Positions 12,701 through 21,600 of a stretch of 64,000 nucleotides of DNA are shown in pieces. The position numbers were made by a program, and so were the translations under genes. Origin of the DNA: Ampelocalamus luodianensis (lineage: Eukaryota > Streptophyta > Magnoliopsida > Poales > Poaceae); assembly GCA_036346255.1 (NCBI GenBank), contig CM070635.1:42125715-42189714 (forward strand). Direction: 5' to 3'. Position 1 is the stretch's first letter. Every line of letters starts with the position of its first letter. Under the pieces are notes generated by a model. The model ran no database searches and was not told where the DNA came from. It worked only from the letters and a program-made list of their open reading frames with translations.

Positions 12701-13268
12701 GTTGCTGGTTCAGATACAAGGTATGTTCTAGTAGTATTTTAAATTGTTAGATTCCCAGGAACTGCTATTGGAGAGGAATTTCTTTACCCAATGGGCAATC
12801 TAGACATGCTATTTGGACCTCCAGTTTTAAGGCTGATGATATGTTTAACTTCAAATACTGCACCTTCTATCTTACAGTACATACAAATATGAGTTTTATG
12901 CAAGGATACCACCCCTCTTGGCAATTATGTTATACTGTAAAATTAATATTTAGTGCCTCCTGTCTGTGGTTGTAGGCTTTACCAAGTAGCTAATGTTAAG
13001 CTCGAATGGAATATTATCAAGACCTTACCAGATTTATCAGGCACAGGTCTGTCCCCCCTTTTTTTTGGCCCAGTCTCAATTGGCATTTATGCTTGAGTTG
13101 AATTAACTTTGGTTTTGTGGCTTGCGTCCTTTCAAAGGGAAAGTGACCTCTGTGAAGTTCGGAGCCGATGCCAAGTATATTGCCGTAGGTTCTATGGACC
13201 GTAACCTACGGATATTTGGGCTTCCTGGAGATGATCAAATGGACGAAGCGAAAGCATCCGCTGAGTGA
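3716..13268 (+). CDS. Pre-mRNA-processing factor 19 (U-box E3 ligase, MAC3-like), 18 exons
   Basis: This is the core subunit of the Prp19/NineTeen (plant MOS4-associated) complex, a nuclear U-box ubiquitin ligase that activates the spliceosome. Exons: 3716-3728, 3842-3927, 4014-4085, 4275-4337, 4955-5041, 6979-7126, 7207-7325, 7567-7683, 9013-9108, 9201-9260, 10584-10658, 11231-11335, 11459-11575, 11672-11749, 11828-11924, 12669-12720, 12976-13046, 13138-13268. All junctions are GT-AG and the frame stays open: 1587 nt, 528 residues, the usual family length. The N-terminus MICAISGEVP and the CPVTKEEL segment mark the U-box (about residues 1-70). A coiled-coil tetramerisation region follows, then an Ala run near residue 145, then seven WD40 repeats (about 220-520; e.g. 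ITSVKFVPRDELFVTGSADK, VKIWDV). The gene appears intact. Introns 5, 8, 10 and 15 contain transposon insertions. Confidence 0.96.
5081..5717. mobile_element. CTAGTCG-rich MULE-like MITE, copy 1 (PRP19 intron 5)
   Basis: The left end CAAGGTTATTAAGTCG is the near inverse of the right end CGACTTAACAACAATG. Both subterminal regions are packed with CTAGTCG/CGACTAG repeats. The core is purine-rich with CTG/CTA microsatellites near 5182-5228. Flanks 5073-5080 (cttatatt) and 5718-5725 (cccatatt) agree at 6 of 8 positions, consistent with a decayed 8-9-bp target duplication. No transposase, so non-autonomous. The better preserved sister copy at 7746-8528 defines the ends. Confidence 0.75.
7746..8528. 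mobile_element. CTAGTCG-rich MULE-like MITE, copy 2 (PRP19 intron 8)
   Basis: A 783-bp element flanked by a perfect 9-bp direct repeat CTGTTGAGC (7737-7745 and 8529-8537). Its ends are ATTGTTGTTAAGTCG and CGACTTAATAACCTTG, the same terminal inverted repeats as copy 1 but in the opposite orientation. Subterminal CTAGTCG/GTCGACT motifs are again dense. A 9-bp duplication is the hallmark of Mutator-superfamily transposition. The interior has no protein of a known family. Confidence 0.82.
9532..9669. mobile_element. Small palindromic MITE (PRP19 intron 10)
   Basis: GGACATGTTTGGTTCC at the left is mirrored by GGGAACCAAACATGCC at the right. The interior also pairs (GGCTAGCAGG against CTAGGCAAGG-type segments), giving a hairpin of about 138 bp. 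The termini resemble Tourist/Harbinger-type GTTTGG MITEs. The target duplication is unclear (AAA on both sides). Confidence 0.6.
12009..12498. mobile_element. hAT-type MITE (PRP19 intron 15)
   Basis: The element begins CAGGG and ends CCCTG, and is flanked by a perfect 8-bp duplication GCTATAGC (12001-12008 and 12499-12506), as expected for hAT transposition. Because GCTATAGC is itself palindromic, the inverted repeat looks 13 bp long. The subterminal regions are dense in GGTTACCGG/CCGGTAACC, which form further internal inverted repeats. No transposase. Confidence 0.82.
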
Positions 13269-13652
13269 GGAAATCCGTTGTACTTGATTTTGATTGTGCG
13301 ATGCTCCCCGCGATGTCTTTTGACAGTGGATGTGCTGCGTGTGCATGGAGGCGTGCTACAAGGGGAAAGGAGGGCCCTCGCGGGGAGCAATGACCTGGGC
13401 TTCGGTCGATGTAAACAGACTCCGACATTATTGTATTGTAGGCCTCGCTAATTTTCTAATGAGGATATGATTTGTTTTGAAGATGAATACAATGCTAAAG
13501 TGCTCGCCTCACAGGCATGTCACTGAATCTAGAATGTGCCAGTTCCTCTCATCCTTGTTGCTCGAGTACTCTTTCTCAAGCCGGTAGGGCTCTGTTGGCT
13601 GAGTTTCTCGAAAGGCAAGTGGAATACATTTGTCATATTTATTCTACGTTTC
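13269..13652 (+). other. PRP19 3' untranslated region
   Basis: Follows the PRP19 stop codon directly. No further open frame of note. AT-rich sequence around 13430-13500 is a plausible polyadenylation region, with no perfect AATAAA. The segment ends at the target duplication of the large Mutator-like element. Confidence 0.5.
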
Positions 13653-13661
13653 TCAAAAGCT

Positions 13662-13763
13662 GGAATTTTTTGCCGATACGGTCGTTTTTTAAATTGTAAT
13701 TACACTTATGACCAGTTTGAAGTGGTATTTGCAAAAGTAGCATCTCGGGCGCACGGTGAGCCG
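13662..13763 (+). repeat. Left terminal inverted repeat of the MULE
   Basis: Matches the reverse complement of 21042-21143 with scattered mismatches and 1-bp indels. It begins GGAATTTTTTGCCGATACGG against GAATTTTTTTGTCGATACGG on the other end. Weaker mirrored similarity continues inward to about 14160. Confidence 0.85.
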
Positions 13764-14039
13764 CGCCGCGCAGCGCGCCGGCGCATGTGCGCCGTGGCGA
13801 AGCCACCTCGGCGTGTGGCGCAGCTCACCGCGCGCGCGCCACCTCGGCCGTGGCGCGAGCTCACCGCGCGCCGCCGACACTCGACTCCATGCTGCGTGCG
13901 CCCGCCACCACCGCCGACCCCGCCACGTCGGCGCTTCTCCGGCAGATCGACCCTCGCCCAACACTGCGGGCCAAAAAGGAAAACACTATTGTAGGGGAGC
14001 GTTGTCACCCCGCTCCCCCGCAATAGTGCCCGTAGGTTA

Positions 14040-15172
14040 GCCGTAGGTTTAGGGTTAGGTTAGGTTTAGTAATTAGGTTAGGTTAATTAGATAGTTAGAT
14101 TATGAAATTTAAAAGAATTTTAAAATATAGGAAATGAGTTTTAAAAATTATGAAATTTTTTGTGTAGCCTGCTGACATCGTGTACTTATTTGTGTACATT
14201 TTGTGTAAATTTTTTGTAATTTTATCCATTCAGAATTATTATCGCTACTTCGTATGAATTGTTATCCGTGTACTCGCTTGTTTCGGAGATTAAGGTTTCA
14301 TAATTTCATATGACTTAATGTATTTGAGATTCGCCGGACTTGGAATGTATTTGAGATTTTTCGGACTGTTATGCGGAGAATTAAAAAACCTCGTAGTGGC
14401 CATCTTTTCCACCGTCCCTCCTCCCTCCTCCGCACATCTGTCGCCTCATTCAGAAATTTCGGCGCCAATGTTTACGGAATTCCCGGCGCTAACGTCGCGA
14501 CTCCTTCTCCGCTCGATCATAAATATCAAACTCTGGCACTCGCTCTTCGCTCATATCAATTGCGTTTCGATTCTCGTTCTTGCGCTCGTTGCTGAGAACT
14601 CAGAGAACGTAACATAATTAATTTTATTGGGAGATTAACTGTTTTCCTTCTTCTCGTCGCTCGTCGCTCGTCGCTCGGCGTTGATTTATTACTTCCCACG
14701 AAGGGCTAATTGATTACTTCCTCCGAAGGGCAGGTAATTTGTGTTATGCTTTTGCCGTTTCTCAGTCAGCTAGTCGTAATGAGATAATTTAAGGGTAATT
14801 AATTAGTCGTAATTAGTTAGTTGACTAGTAATAAATTAGTTTAGTGCTAATTAATTAGTCGTAATTACTTTAGTAGTCATCGTTACAGTGTATTAAGTAA
14901 GTGAAAATGAAGTACTGATATTTTTTAGTGGTAATTAATCAGTTGTAATTAGTTAATTTAGAGGTAATTAATAAGTCGTAATTAGTTAGTTCACTAGTAA
15001 TGAATTAGTTTAGTCGTAATTAGTTTAGTAGTCATCATTACAGCATAGTAAGTGCAAATAAAATACTGGTAATTTTGTAGTGGTAATTAATCAATCATAA
15101 GTAGTTAGTTTAGATGTAATTAATTAGTCATAATTATTTAGTGATTGTTGTGGCTTTAGGTATTTTTCGAAC
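14040..15172 (+). other. MULE left-arm inner region upstream of transposase
   Basis: Starts with TTAGGTT-rich sequence resembling degenerate telomeric repeat, then AT-rich DNA. A more complex stretch at 14380-14620 could hold the transposase promoter. From about 14770 to 15150 the words TAATTAGTCGTAATTAGTTAG recur in an irregular array with a period near 100 bases. No coding capacity. Confidence 0.45.
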
Positions 15173-16750
15173 ATGCAAGATTTGTTTGTGTTTTACTACG
15201 ATGGGCTCAGTGCGGGCGGACACGATGGGTTGGACCTATCGAAATGTCGGTACAAGGTGGTCCGCGGAGGGCTCCACACGATGAATATTCACGAGTGCGA
15301 AGGCTGCATCCGGAGGAGTTCGTCCACGAGCCAACGACGAAGAAAGTTATGATCGAGGCGATCACCTGCACAAATTATGTGTGGGAGCTCATAAAGGTGA
15401 ATGGAAGCATAACATGGAGGCAGTACATGGAGATTGTCTCCCAGCCCGAGGCTGCCATTCACGGGAAGCCTATGGTGTACGTAAATTTCGTACACAGGGC
15501 ATCGGGAAACCTTGATGATGCCGAGGCCTCTACAAGCCGGCAAGCGCAGTCTGAGCCTGAAGATGGCAGCACGAAATGTGCTGTCTCGGAGGGAAGTCCC
15601 GTGCCTAATTTTGTGCCAAACGAGGGGGCGAAAACATGGTGGTCGGCCCGCATCGACTGCCACGAGTATCTACCGGACGAGCCTCTCGGGTTGGAGTCCG
15701 ACGAGGACATCGACCCAAGCTCGGATGGTACCGACGAGGACGCACACGAAGCCGGTGGTCCTTACGTGGCATCAAGACTTGATGATATCGCGGTGCATTC
15801 GCTCGTACTACCGCAAGAAGAAGGCTCGCAGTGGGGGTTTGAAGCCGACACCCTCTTAGTTGGGCAGCGCTTCCCTGACAAGGGGTCGTGCAACAAGCTA
15901 TAGCACGGTATGCCTTGTCCATCAGCCGTGTGTACCGAGTGCACCGGTCCAACCCAGAAAAGTACGCAGTGAAGTGCGTAGTAGATGGCTGCCCTGGCAA
16001 GGTCAGCGCTCGCCGAGCAAAGATCTTCGGCTCGATCTTCACAGTCAAGGAGTTGATCGACCACACTTGCGAGCTTAGCGAGCCCCTGTGGTAGCATCAG
16101 AACGTGACTTCCGCATATGTTGCAAACCTCATCACGCACCTAGTTGAGGCGGACGTGTCTATCTCCCCCAAGCTGTTGATGTCGGAAGTCGCCAATAAGG
16201 TTGGCTATCCAGTTAGTTACAGCAAGGTTCGACGAGCCAAGCAGAAGGTCATCAAGACTATGTACGGGACATACGAAGAGGCGTACAACCTTGTGCCGAG
16301 ATTACTTCACCAGATTGCCGAATCAAACCCCGGCACGTACATAAACAAGCTTGACCATGAAGATGCTAGCAAAGGCCCAACCGCTTCATCTTTGGACCGG
16401 TGTTTTGGGCTTTCGCCGAGCCATCGGGGCTTCAAGTTCTGCCGTCCGTGCTAACCATGGATGACACTTTCCTACGGGAGGTACAAGGGCACCATCCTCA
16501 CCGCGGTGGCGCCGATCACGAATGACCGGCTTCTCCGGTGGTATTTGCCATTGTGGAGAGTGAGAACACATCCAGCTGGCTGTGGTTCTTAAAGAACGTG
16601 AAGAGGGCGGTGGTGGGAGACTGGCCCAACGTCTGCCTAATCACAGATCGCAATGCTGGGTTGTTGGCGGCAATGCCTGCAACTCTGGTTGCGCGGATGA
16701 AGTCAAGCCTTCGACGTACGGAGTTCCGCGTGCCGGAGGAGCTCGGCTGA
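15173..16750 (+). pseudogene. MuDR-family (MULE) transposase, frameshifted and C-terminally truncated
   Basis: The probable start is the ATG at 15173 (MQDLFVFYYDG), after which the frame is lost near 15300 and picked up by the ORF from 15244 to 15903. That ORF holds an acidic mid region (ESDEDIDPSSDGTDEDA). The Mutator DNA-binding domain spans the break at about 15890 (VGQRFPDKGS, then the IARYALS frame to VKELIDHTCEL). An in-frame TAG at 16092-16094 and another shift near 16400 separate the MULE catalytic domain, visible as TMDDTFL (first Asp, 16458 on) and FAIVESENTSSWLWFL / CLITDRNAGLL (second Asp, 16544-16670). The region after the second Asp, including the third acidic residue and the zinc finger, is missing. 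At least three frameshifts and one stop make it non-functional. The reading direction is inward from the left TIR. Confidence 0.85.
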
Positions 16751-16866
16751 ACGTCTTGTGGGGCACCGAACCCGCAGGAGCTCGCCTGGAGCGTCTTGTG
16801 GGGCACCGAACCCGAGGAGCTCGCCGAACGTCTCGTGCGGCACCAACCCGAGGAGCTCGCCTCGAG
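16733..16866. repeat. Short tandem repeats between the two MULE genes
   Basis: Three imperfect copies of a roughly 45-bp unit containing GGAGCTCG and GTCTTGTGGGGCACCGAAC. They lie where the transposase frame ends and where the PMD gene would end, so they may have arisen with the deletion that removed the transposase C-terminus. Confidence 0.6.
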
Positions 16867-17525
16867 TACGCTAGAAACCACGGCCGCCATTGATCGTTCC
16901 CTAGCGTCGTGTACTGCTCCCTCACACGAGCTGGGAGGCCCGTATCCTCGTCATCAGTCGACGTGAACTGGCCGTCCCCCCCACGGGCAACTGAAGGCTG
17001 CAAGACGGAACGATGTTAGTACAAGTAAGCACTCTGGACGTAAAGTAACAACCTCGTACCTCCCGGATATGCACTGCAGATAACTGAGGCAGAGCGCCAG
17101 TCCGTATACCGGGTCCGGACGACAGAAGTGATTCATCCCGACGAACCTACCGCGAGAGAACGACATGATGTTAGCGGCATGTATGGCATAAACCAAAAAA
17201 CAGAACGTAAATTTGCACATAGCGACTTACCCCCGCGGCGACCTGTCCCGCGGATGACCGACGGGAAACGCTACGACGCCTGCCGGACTCGCTAGGTCGT
17301 GCTGAAGACCTAGCGGGTGAGCACGCCCCCCCCACTTCGAGCCCGATGCGCAGGGTGTCGTCCCTCGAACGACCGCAGCTCAAGTTCTTTACTATTTTCT
17401 TCATCTCCGCCGAGATGTGCTTCAAAACTTTTATACCGGCGGGTTCTATCTGGCCGCTTGGCGTCGTCCGACACGCTCGACGTCGTCGCGCGCGCCAATC
17501 TGCGATGACATACGTAATGAGTTCA

Positions 17526-19108
17526 TTAACAAAAGGTGCGAATGTCGCTCATGAAATCGCGAACCGTAGGTCGTAAGTGCCGTCTGGCGTCGTCAAGTCG
17601 GGAAGCAATGTGACGGTCGTGCGTCGCGCGAGGCTCTCCTCGTGGTGCGTCGGCTGTGTCACCTCCTCTGGGCGCTCCGGAGGAGGAATAGTCAGTCTTG
17701 CGCGCGTTCGTGGCACGTACCACTCCATATACGCACCATACGACTCATGGTCGTACGGACGCTGCTCATGCCAGATATCCACGTGCGCCGTGTTCATCCA
17801 TGTCATAGTCCACTTCTCCTGATGCATTTGCCAGTCCCGAATCTGCCCACCCCACCTCGTTTGCCTGCATTTCCGGAAAGATTAATGTTAGAAAAGAAGA
17901 TGTAAGGACCGCGAATATTACTCGGATAAAGTTTGACTCACAGGTGTATGTTTCGCTCCAGGAGCCTGCCGTCCGGGGCACGGACTGGTACAGACCAAAC
18001 TGTCGCATTACGCGCTGCCACGCGTAAGGCTCCACCATATGTGAGAACACCAGGTGGCAGGTCGTTCTACACAGCAGTACGTCCTGGATGCATTGCAAGG
18101 ACAGCCCGTGCGGCGCTACGTCGAGCAGGAAACCAGGATGCCATACACACCAGATGATGTCGCTCTCGTGCAACGACTCAAACTCGTTGTGGTACAACGA
18201 GTAGCACCTCGCCGGTCTTGCGCTGGCCCAGCGCAGACGGGCACCAGTCCACCGTAAGCCCATGGTGGGCGCGTCTACGGCGTCATGTGGGGGGGTCCGA
18301 CTAAAGGGTACGGGTGCACCGATTTCTCTATGGTCGGCCGCCCAATAGGGAAGTGCTCCCAACTCCACACCGCGAGAGCACGTGTGCGACGACTAGGTTG
18401 GTAGCGGTGCTACGCGTGTCGCGGCGTCACACAACCCCAGTATGTGGCGCAGGGCGGCCGATCCCGGCTATATCGAGGCATCGGCCCGGTCCCGCGTCAA
18501 CCAAAGACTCGGCGATGGGGATGAAGTCGGGTTCAAAGCATCCCCTTTGATGTTGGAAACATGACCCAACCAAAGAGTCAGAATGTAAGCAACGAGGTGC
18601 GCCCTAACGACCTCGTCGGTGCACCCTCCGGCATTTCTGAAATGCCTCGGCCAAGTCCGGGGCGCCACGTGCACCCTCCGGATAGATTGGCCAAAGCGTT
18701 GCTCGGCTGCCTTCGATCCGCACTCGAGGGCCGGAACAAGCGGCACACCTCGGATCGGGAGACCGATCGAGAACGACACGTCCCGTAGGGTGACCGTCAT
18801 CTCACCCCACCAAAGTGGAAGGTGTGCGTCTCCGACCTCCACACGCCGACAAGTGCGGACGATGAGGCTACCGTCGAGGTGAACCGCGTCCGGCGAGACC
18901 ATCCTCGCAAAGGGCAACAAGCTCGTCGCTCGAGGATCGGGACGTAACGATCGTGCAGCGCCCACCAGTCCCTCCCCGCCCGAAGCGCCAGGGGCGGAGG
19001 GCCATCCGCGTCAGCGGTGAGCCACAACTTGCACCGATGGTCCTCATCGTAGAATAGTTCCAATAGCTCCGGTACAGACATACCTAGCAACACATGCATA
19101 GAGAACAT
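17526..19108 (-). pseudogene. Plant mobile domain (MAIN/MAIL1-like) gene, frameshifted
   Basis: The protein is visible in successive minus-strand frames. 19080-18920 gives PELLELFYDEDHRCKLWL and WWALHDRYVPILE. 18965-18480 gives LLPFARMVSPDAVHLDGSLI, GEMTVTLRDVSFSIGLPI and VRAHLVAYILTLWLG. 18368-17830 gives RWTGARLRWASA, CYSLYHNEFESL and MRQFGLYQSVP. 17827-17560 gives YGAYMEWYVPRTRARLTIPP. These are the conserved blocks of the plant mobile domain, in the right order. The domain occurs in host silencing and genome-stability factors (MAIN, MAIL1) and in plant transposons. Frame changes near 18930 and 18840 break it. A low-complexity C-terminal part may extend to about 16740. It reads inward from the right TIR, convergent with the transposase. 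Confidence 0.8.
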
Positions 19109-19194
19109 TAGTTAGAATATAGCTAATGAACATAAATGATTGTAAATTAATTCCAATTCCAAAATTTTCTGTGGTAGTAACAAGTTTCAAACCT

Positions 19195-19560
19195 TGTGCA
19201 TGTTCTTAGCCATAGTGCATGTTCTGCTAACACCGAGTGCATGTTCTAAGCCATAGTGCATGTTCTGCTAACACCGAGTGCATGTTCTAAGCCATAGCGC
19301 ATGTTGTAAGCTATAGTGCATGTTCTGCTAAAGTACAATAAAAAAGGAAACCAACACAATTCTAAGCCATAGTGCATGTTCTGCTAACACCAAGTTAAAA
19401 ATTTAAAATTTTACGGCGGGTTCCTCATACTAACACTAAACCTAACAACAATAAGTCCGCTAACACTAAACCTAACAACAATAAGTCTGCTAACACTAAC
19501 CCTAACAACAATAAGTCCGCTAACACTAACCCTAACAACAAGAAGTCGCTAAGTAGACTA
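19195..19560. repeat. Two tandem-repeat arrays upstream of the PMD gene
   Basis: 19195-19400 repeats a unit of about 41 bp with GTGCATGTTCTGCTAACACC and TTCTAAGCCATA. 19425-19560 repeats a unit of about 34 bp with CTAACACTAA.CCTAACAAC and AATAAGTCCG, four copies. Both lie in the probable 5' untranslated or promoter region of the minus-strand PMD gene. No conserved spacing of CRISPR type. Confidence 0.7.
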
Positions 19561-20195
19561 ATTGAAAAGAAAAGGCTTTGCTAAGTCCGCTAACACTCTG
19601 TCTCCTCGGTTTAGTTTCAATTCTAAGTCTGCTAACACTCTATTTCAATTTTGTTTAACGACCTCTAAATATTTTAATATTTTACAATCGAGCTCCTCAC
19701 ACTATGTAAATCACCGAGTTAAAATTTACAACACTAACAACAATAAGTCCGCTAAGTCAACTAATTACTGCTAATCGCATTGCTAACTACTAAGTATTCT
19801 AATTACGTGCTAATCACACTAAATCTTCCAATTTTATGTTCGAACACTCACCAAAATATACCGACTACATAACTATAACTACTTAGTTTCTACAATAACA
19901 AACTACAATTCATCTAATCACATTGCTAAACCTACCTAAAACTATAGCCGAATGCGAATGACACTTACCTTTCTAGGTGCTCAGACGATTTCAACTTCTC
20001 TCTGGTTGTCTTCTACCTTCTCTGCCACGAGCTCAGTGCGATATGAAGTGAACTATTAAAAGAACGAATAAGCCACTACGAATGCAGTCCTGCTAGCTCT
20101 CTCCTCCACTGCTCTTAAAGAGAATCGTTACCACAGCAAAATTAAGCCATAAATTTGGCACACAATTTGAGACAAGAGACAAGAGGTGACGGATC

Positions 20196-20420
20196 GATGC
20201 TTTGGTGGAAAATACAGAAGTGAGGGCCTCCTTTGCATCTTTTAATAATCAACACATGGCCAGGACCTGGTTCAAATGTGTGAACAATCAACACCATTGC
20301 AAATGGAAGGAGGAGGGCCTTCGCAAATGGTTCAAATATGTGTACAATCAACACTTGTTGCAAATAGAGGATGAAGGGCTGCTTGCAAATGGAGGCAAGA
20401 AGGGCCTCATCAAATGAAGG
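20196..20420. repeat. ATCAACAC / GCAAATGG repeats in the MULE right arm
   Basis: The words AATCAACAC, GGTTCAAATATGTG and GCAAATGGA recur two to four times with a period near 60 bases. Non-coding. May be promoter-type subterminal repeats of the element. Confidence 0.5.
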
Positions 20421-21041
20421 GCACGATTCAAATCTTTGCTATCAACACATATTACAATAACACAATCATATCGATTAACAATAAAAAATCTAAACAAATA
20501 AAATTATACAAAATTTATACAAACAAATAAAGTTTCAGTAGAATACAAAAAAAATTGTAATTTTTTAAACTCATTTTTATATTTTAAAATTACCACAAAT
20601 TTTCCCTAAACCTAATTATCCCTAACACTAATTAACCTAACCTAAGTGGCGGCACGTGGCGGGGAGGAGGCGCGCGAGGTGAGCTGCGCCGGGAGCGATC
20701 TTGCGCGAGGGGGGGGGCGCGCGCGGGCGGAGGAGGCGGGCCAGTGCGCGGGTCGGCGGAGGCCGGGCGCGGTGAGCTCGCGCCGGGAGCGATCTGGCGC
20801 GAGGTGGGGGCGGCGGGCTCGCGCAGCGGCAAACGCGTGGCGGCGGAGGAGCAGCGCGCGGTGAGCTGCGCGCCGAGCATGCGCGCGGCGTGGGCGAGGC
20901 GCGCACGTGGAAGCGGGCGGGCGCGCGGCGTGGCGGGAGGCGGTGAGGTGGCGGGCGCGGAGTGACTGGCGTGAAATATCTTGCGCGCGCGGGGTGAGTC
21001 TGCGCCCACGGCGCACGTGTCACGCTGAGAGCGCGGGCGCG

Positions 21042-21143
21042 GGGTCACCGTGCGTCCGACGTGCTATTTTTGCAAATACCACTTGAAACTGGTCATATGT
21101 GTAATTACGCTTCAAAAAAACGACCGTATCGACAAAAAAATTC
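21042..21143 (-). repeat. Right terminal inverted repeat of the MULE
   Basis: Inverse of 13662-13763. The adjoining 20640-21050 is extremely GC-rich and mirrors, in composition and partly in sequence, the GC-rich part of the left arm (13750-14030). The long arginine/alanine/proline open frames there are compositional artefacts. Confidence 0.85.
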
Positions 21144-21469
21144 TCAAAAGCTGTAGTTTGGTGGGCTGTTCGAAGGGGTGTGATGGTTATTTGTATGTTC
21201 CTGTTGATTCGAATCCACGGCCTTCTTTCTGAAATGAACTATTACAAGTGGAAGTTCGTACTAATATTCTTGTTTGCTTAAATCCACGGCCTATTTGATA
21301 CTCGCGTCGTATTAGGTAGTTGATACGATGGTGTCTCACTGCGGTATAGCAAACACTGGCATTGCTACTGCGGGTGATTTAGGCCGTTGGATGTCAAATC
21401 TGGTGGCGGAGAAATGCCCAACTGCATGATGCACCAAAGGCGTGGAGTGAAGCCGCCATGGCAGCTTGG

Positions 21470-21600
21470 AAACTTGGGCTGGGCTAAATTAAGGCCCACT
21501 ATCCAGGCAAGAGCCCACCAGCCCACCTAACTAAAACCCTAAGCTCCTCAGCCACAGACACAGTTCGATCGAGCTTGAGCCCGGCTTCGAGCAATCGGTT
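21470..21600 (+). promoter_or_regulatory. Promoter of mitochondrial L11 gene: site II-like motifs and telo-box
   Basis: TGGGCTGGGCT, AAGGCCCAC and GAGCCCACC occur at 21477-21516, followed by a telo-box AAACCCTAA at 21534-21542. This is the standard arrangement for plant ribosomal-protein and mitochondrial biogenesis genes. It supports transcription toward L11m even though the coding exon is 1.8 kb away. Confidence 0.6.

Larger units (their letters stand above)
13662..21143. mobile_element. Long-TIR Mutator-like element (MULE) carrying transposase and plant-mobile-domain genes
   Basis: A 7482-bp element bounded by a perfect 9-bp direct repeat TCAAAAGCT (13653-13661 and 21144-21152). The ends are long inverted repeats: about 100 bp align clearly (GATACGGTCGTTTTTT and GTGGTATTTGCAAAA on the left each have their inverse on the right). 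Inside these, both arms continue with GC-rich GAGCTCACCGCGCG-like DNA, then TTAGGTT/AACCTAA-like DNA, then AT-rich DNA in mirrored order. A MuDR-type transposase reads inward from the left arm and a PMD gene reads inward from the right arm, recalling the convergent two-gene layout of maize MuDR. Both genes are broken, so the copy is probably immobile on its own. Confidence 0.88.

Noticed and set aside
14030..14090. TTAGGGTTAGG-like stretch suggesting telomeric DNA
   Set aside because: Too short and degenerate, and mirrored in the other MULE arm, so it belongs to the element ends and not to a telomere.
15244..15903. Treating the 219-residue frame as an intact new protein
   Set aside because: It is the middle part of the MuDR-type transposase. 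Upstream and downstream parts lie in other frames.
19195..19560. Regular repeats with spacers resembling a CRISPR array
   Set aside because: Eukaryotic context, repeats are contiguous without unique equal-length spacers, and no cas genes.
20632..21048. Several overlapping long Arg/Ala/Pro frames on both strands
   Set aside because: They are compositional frames in an extremely GC-rich subterminal arm of the MULE, open in three frames at once and without any domain.
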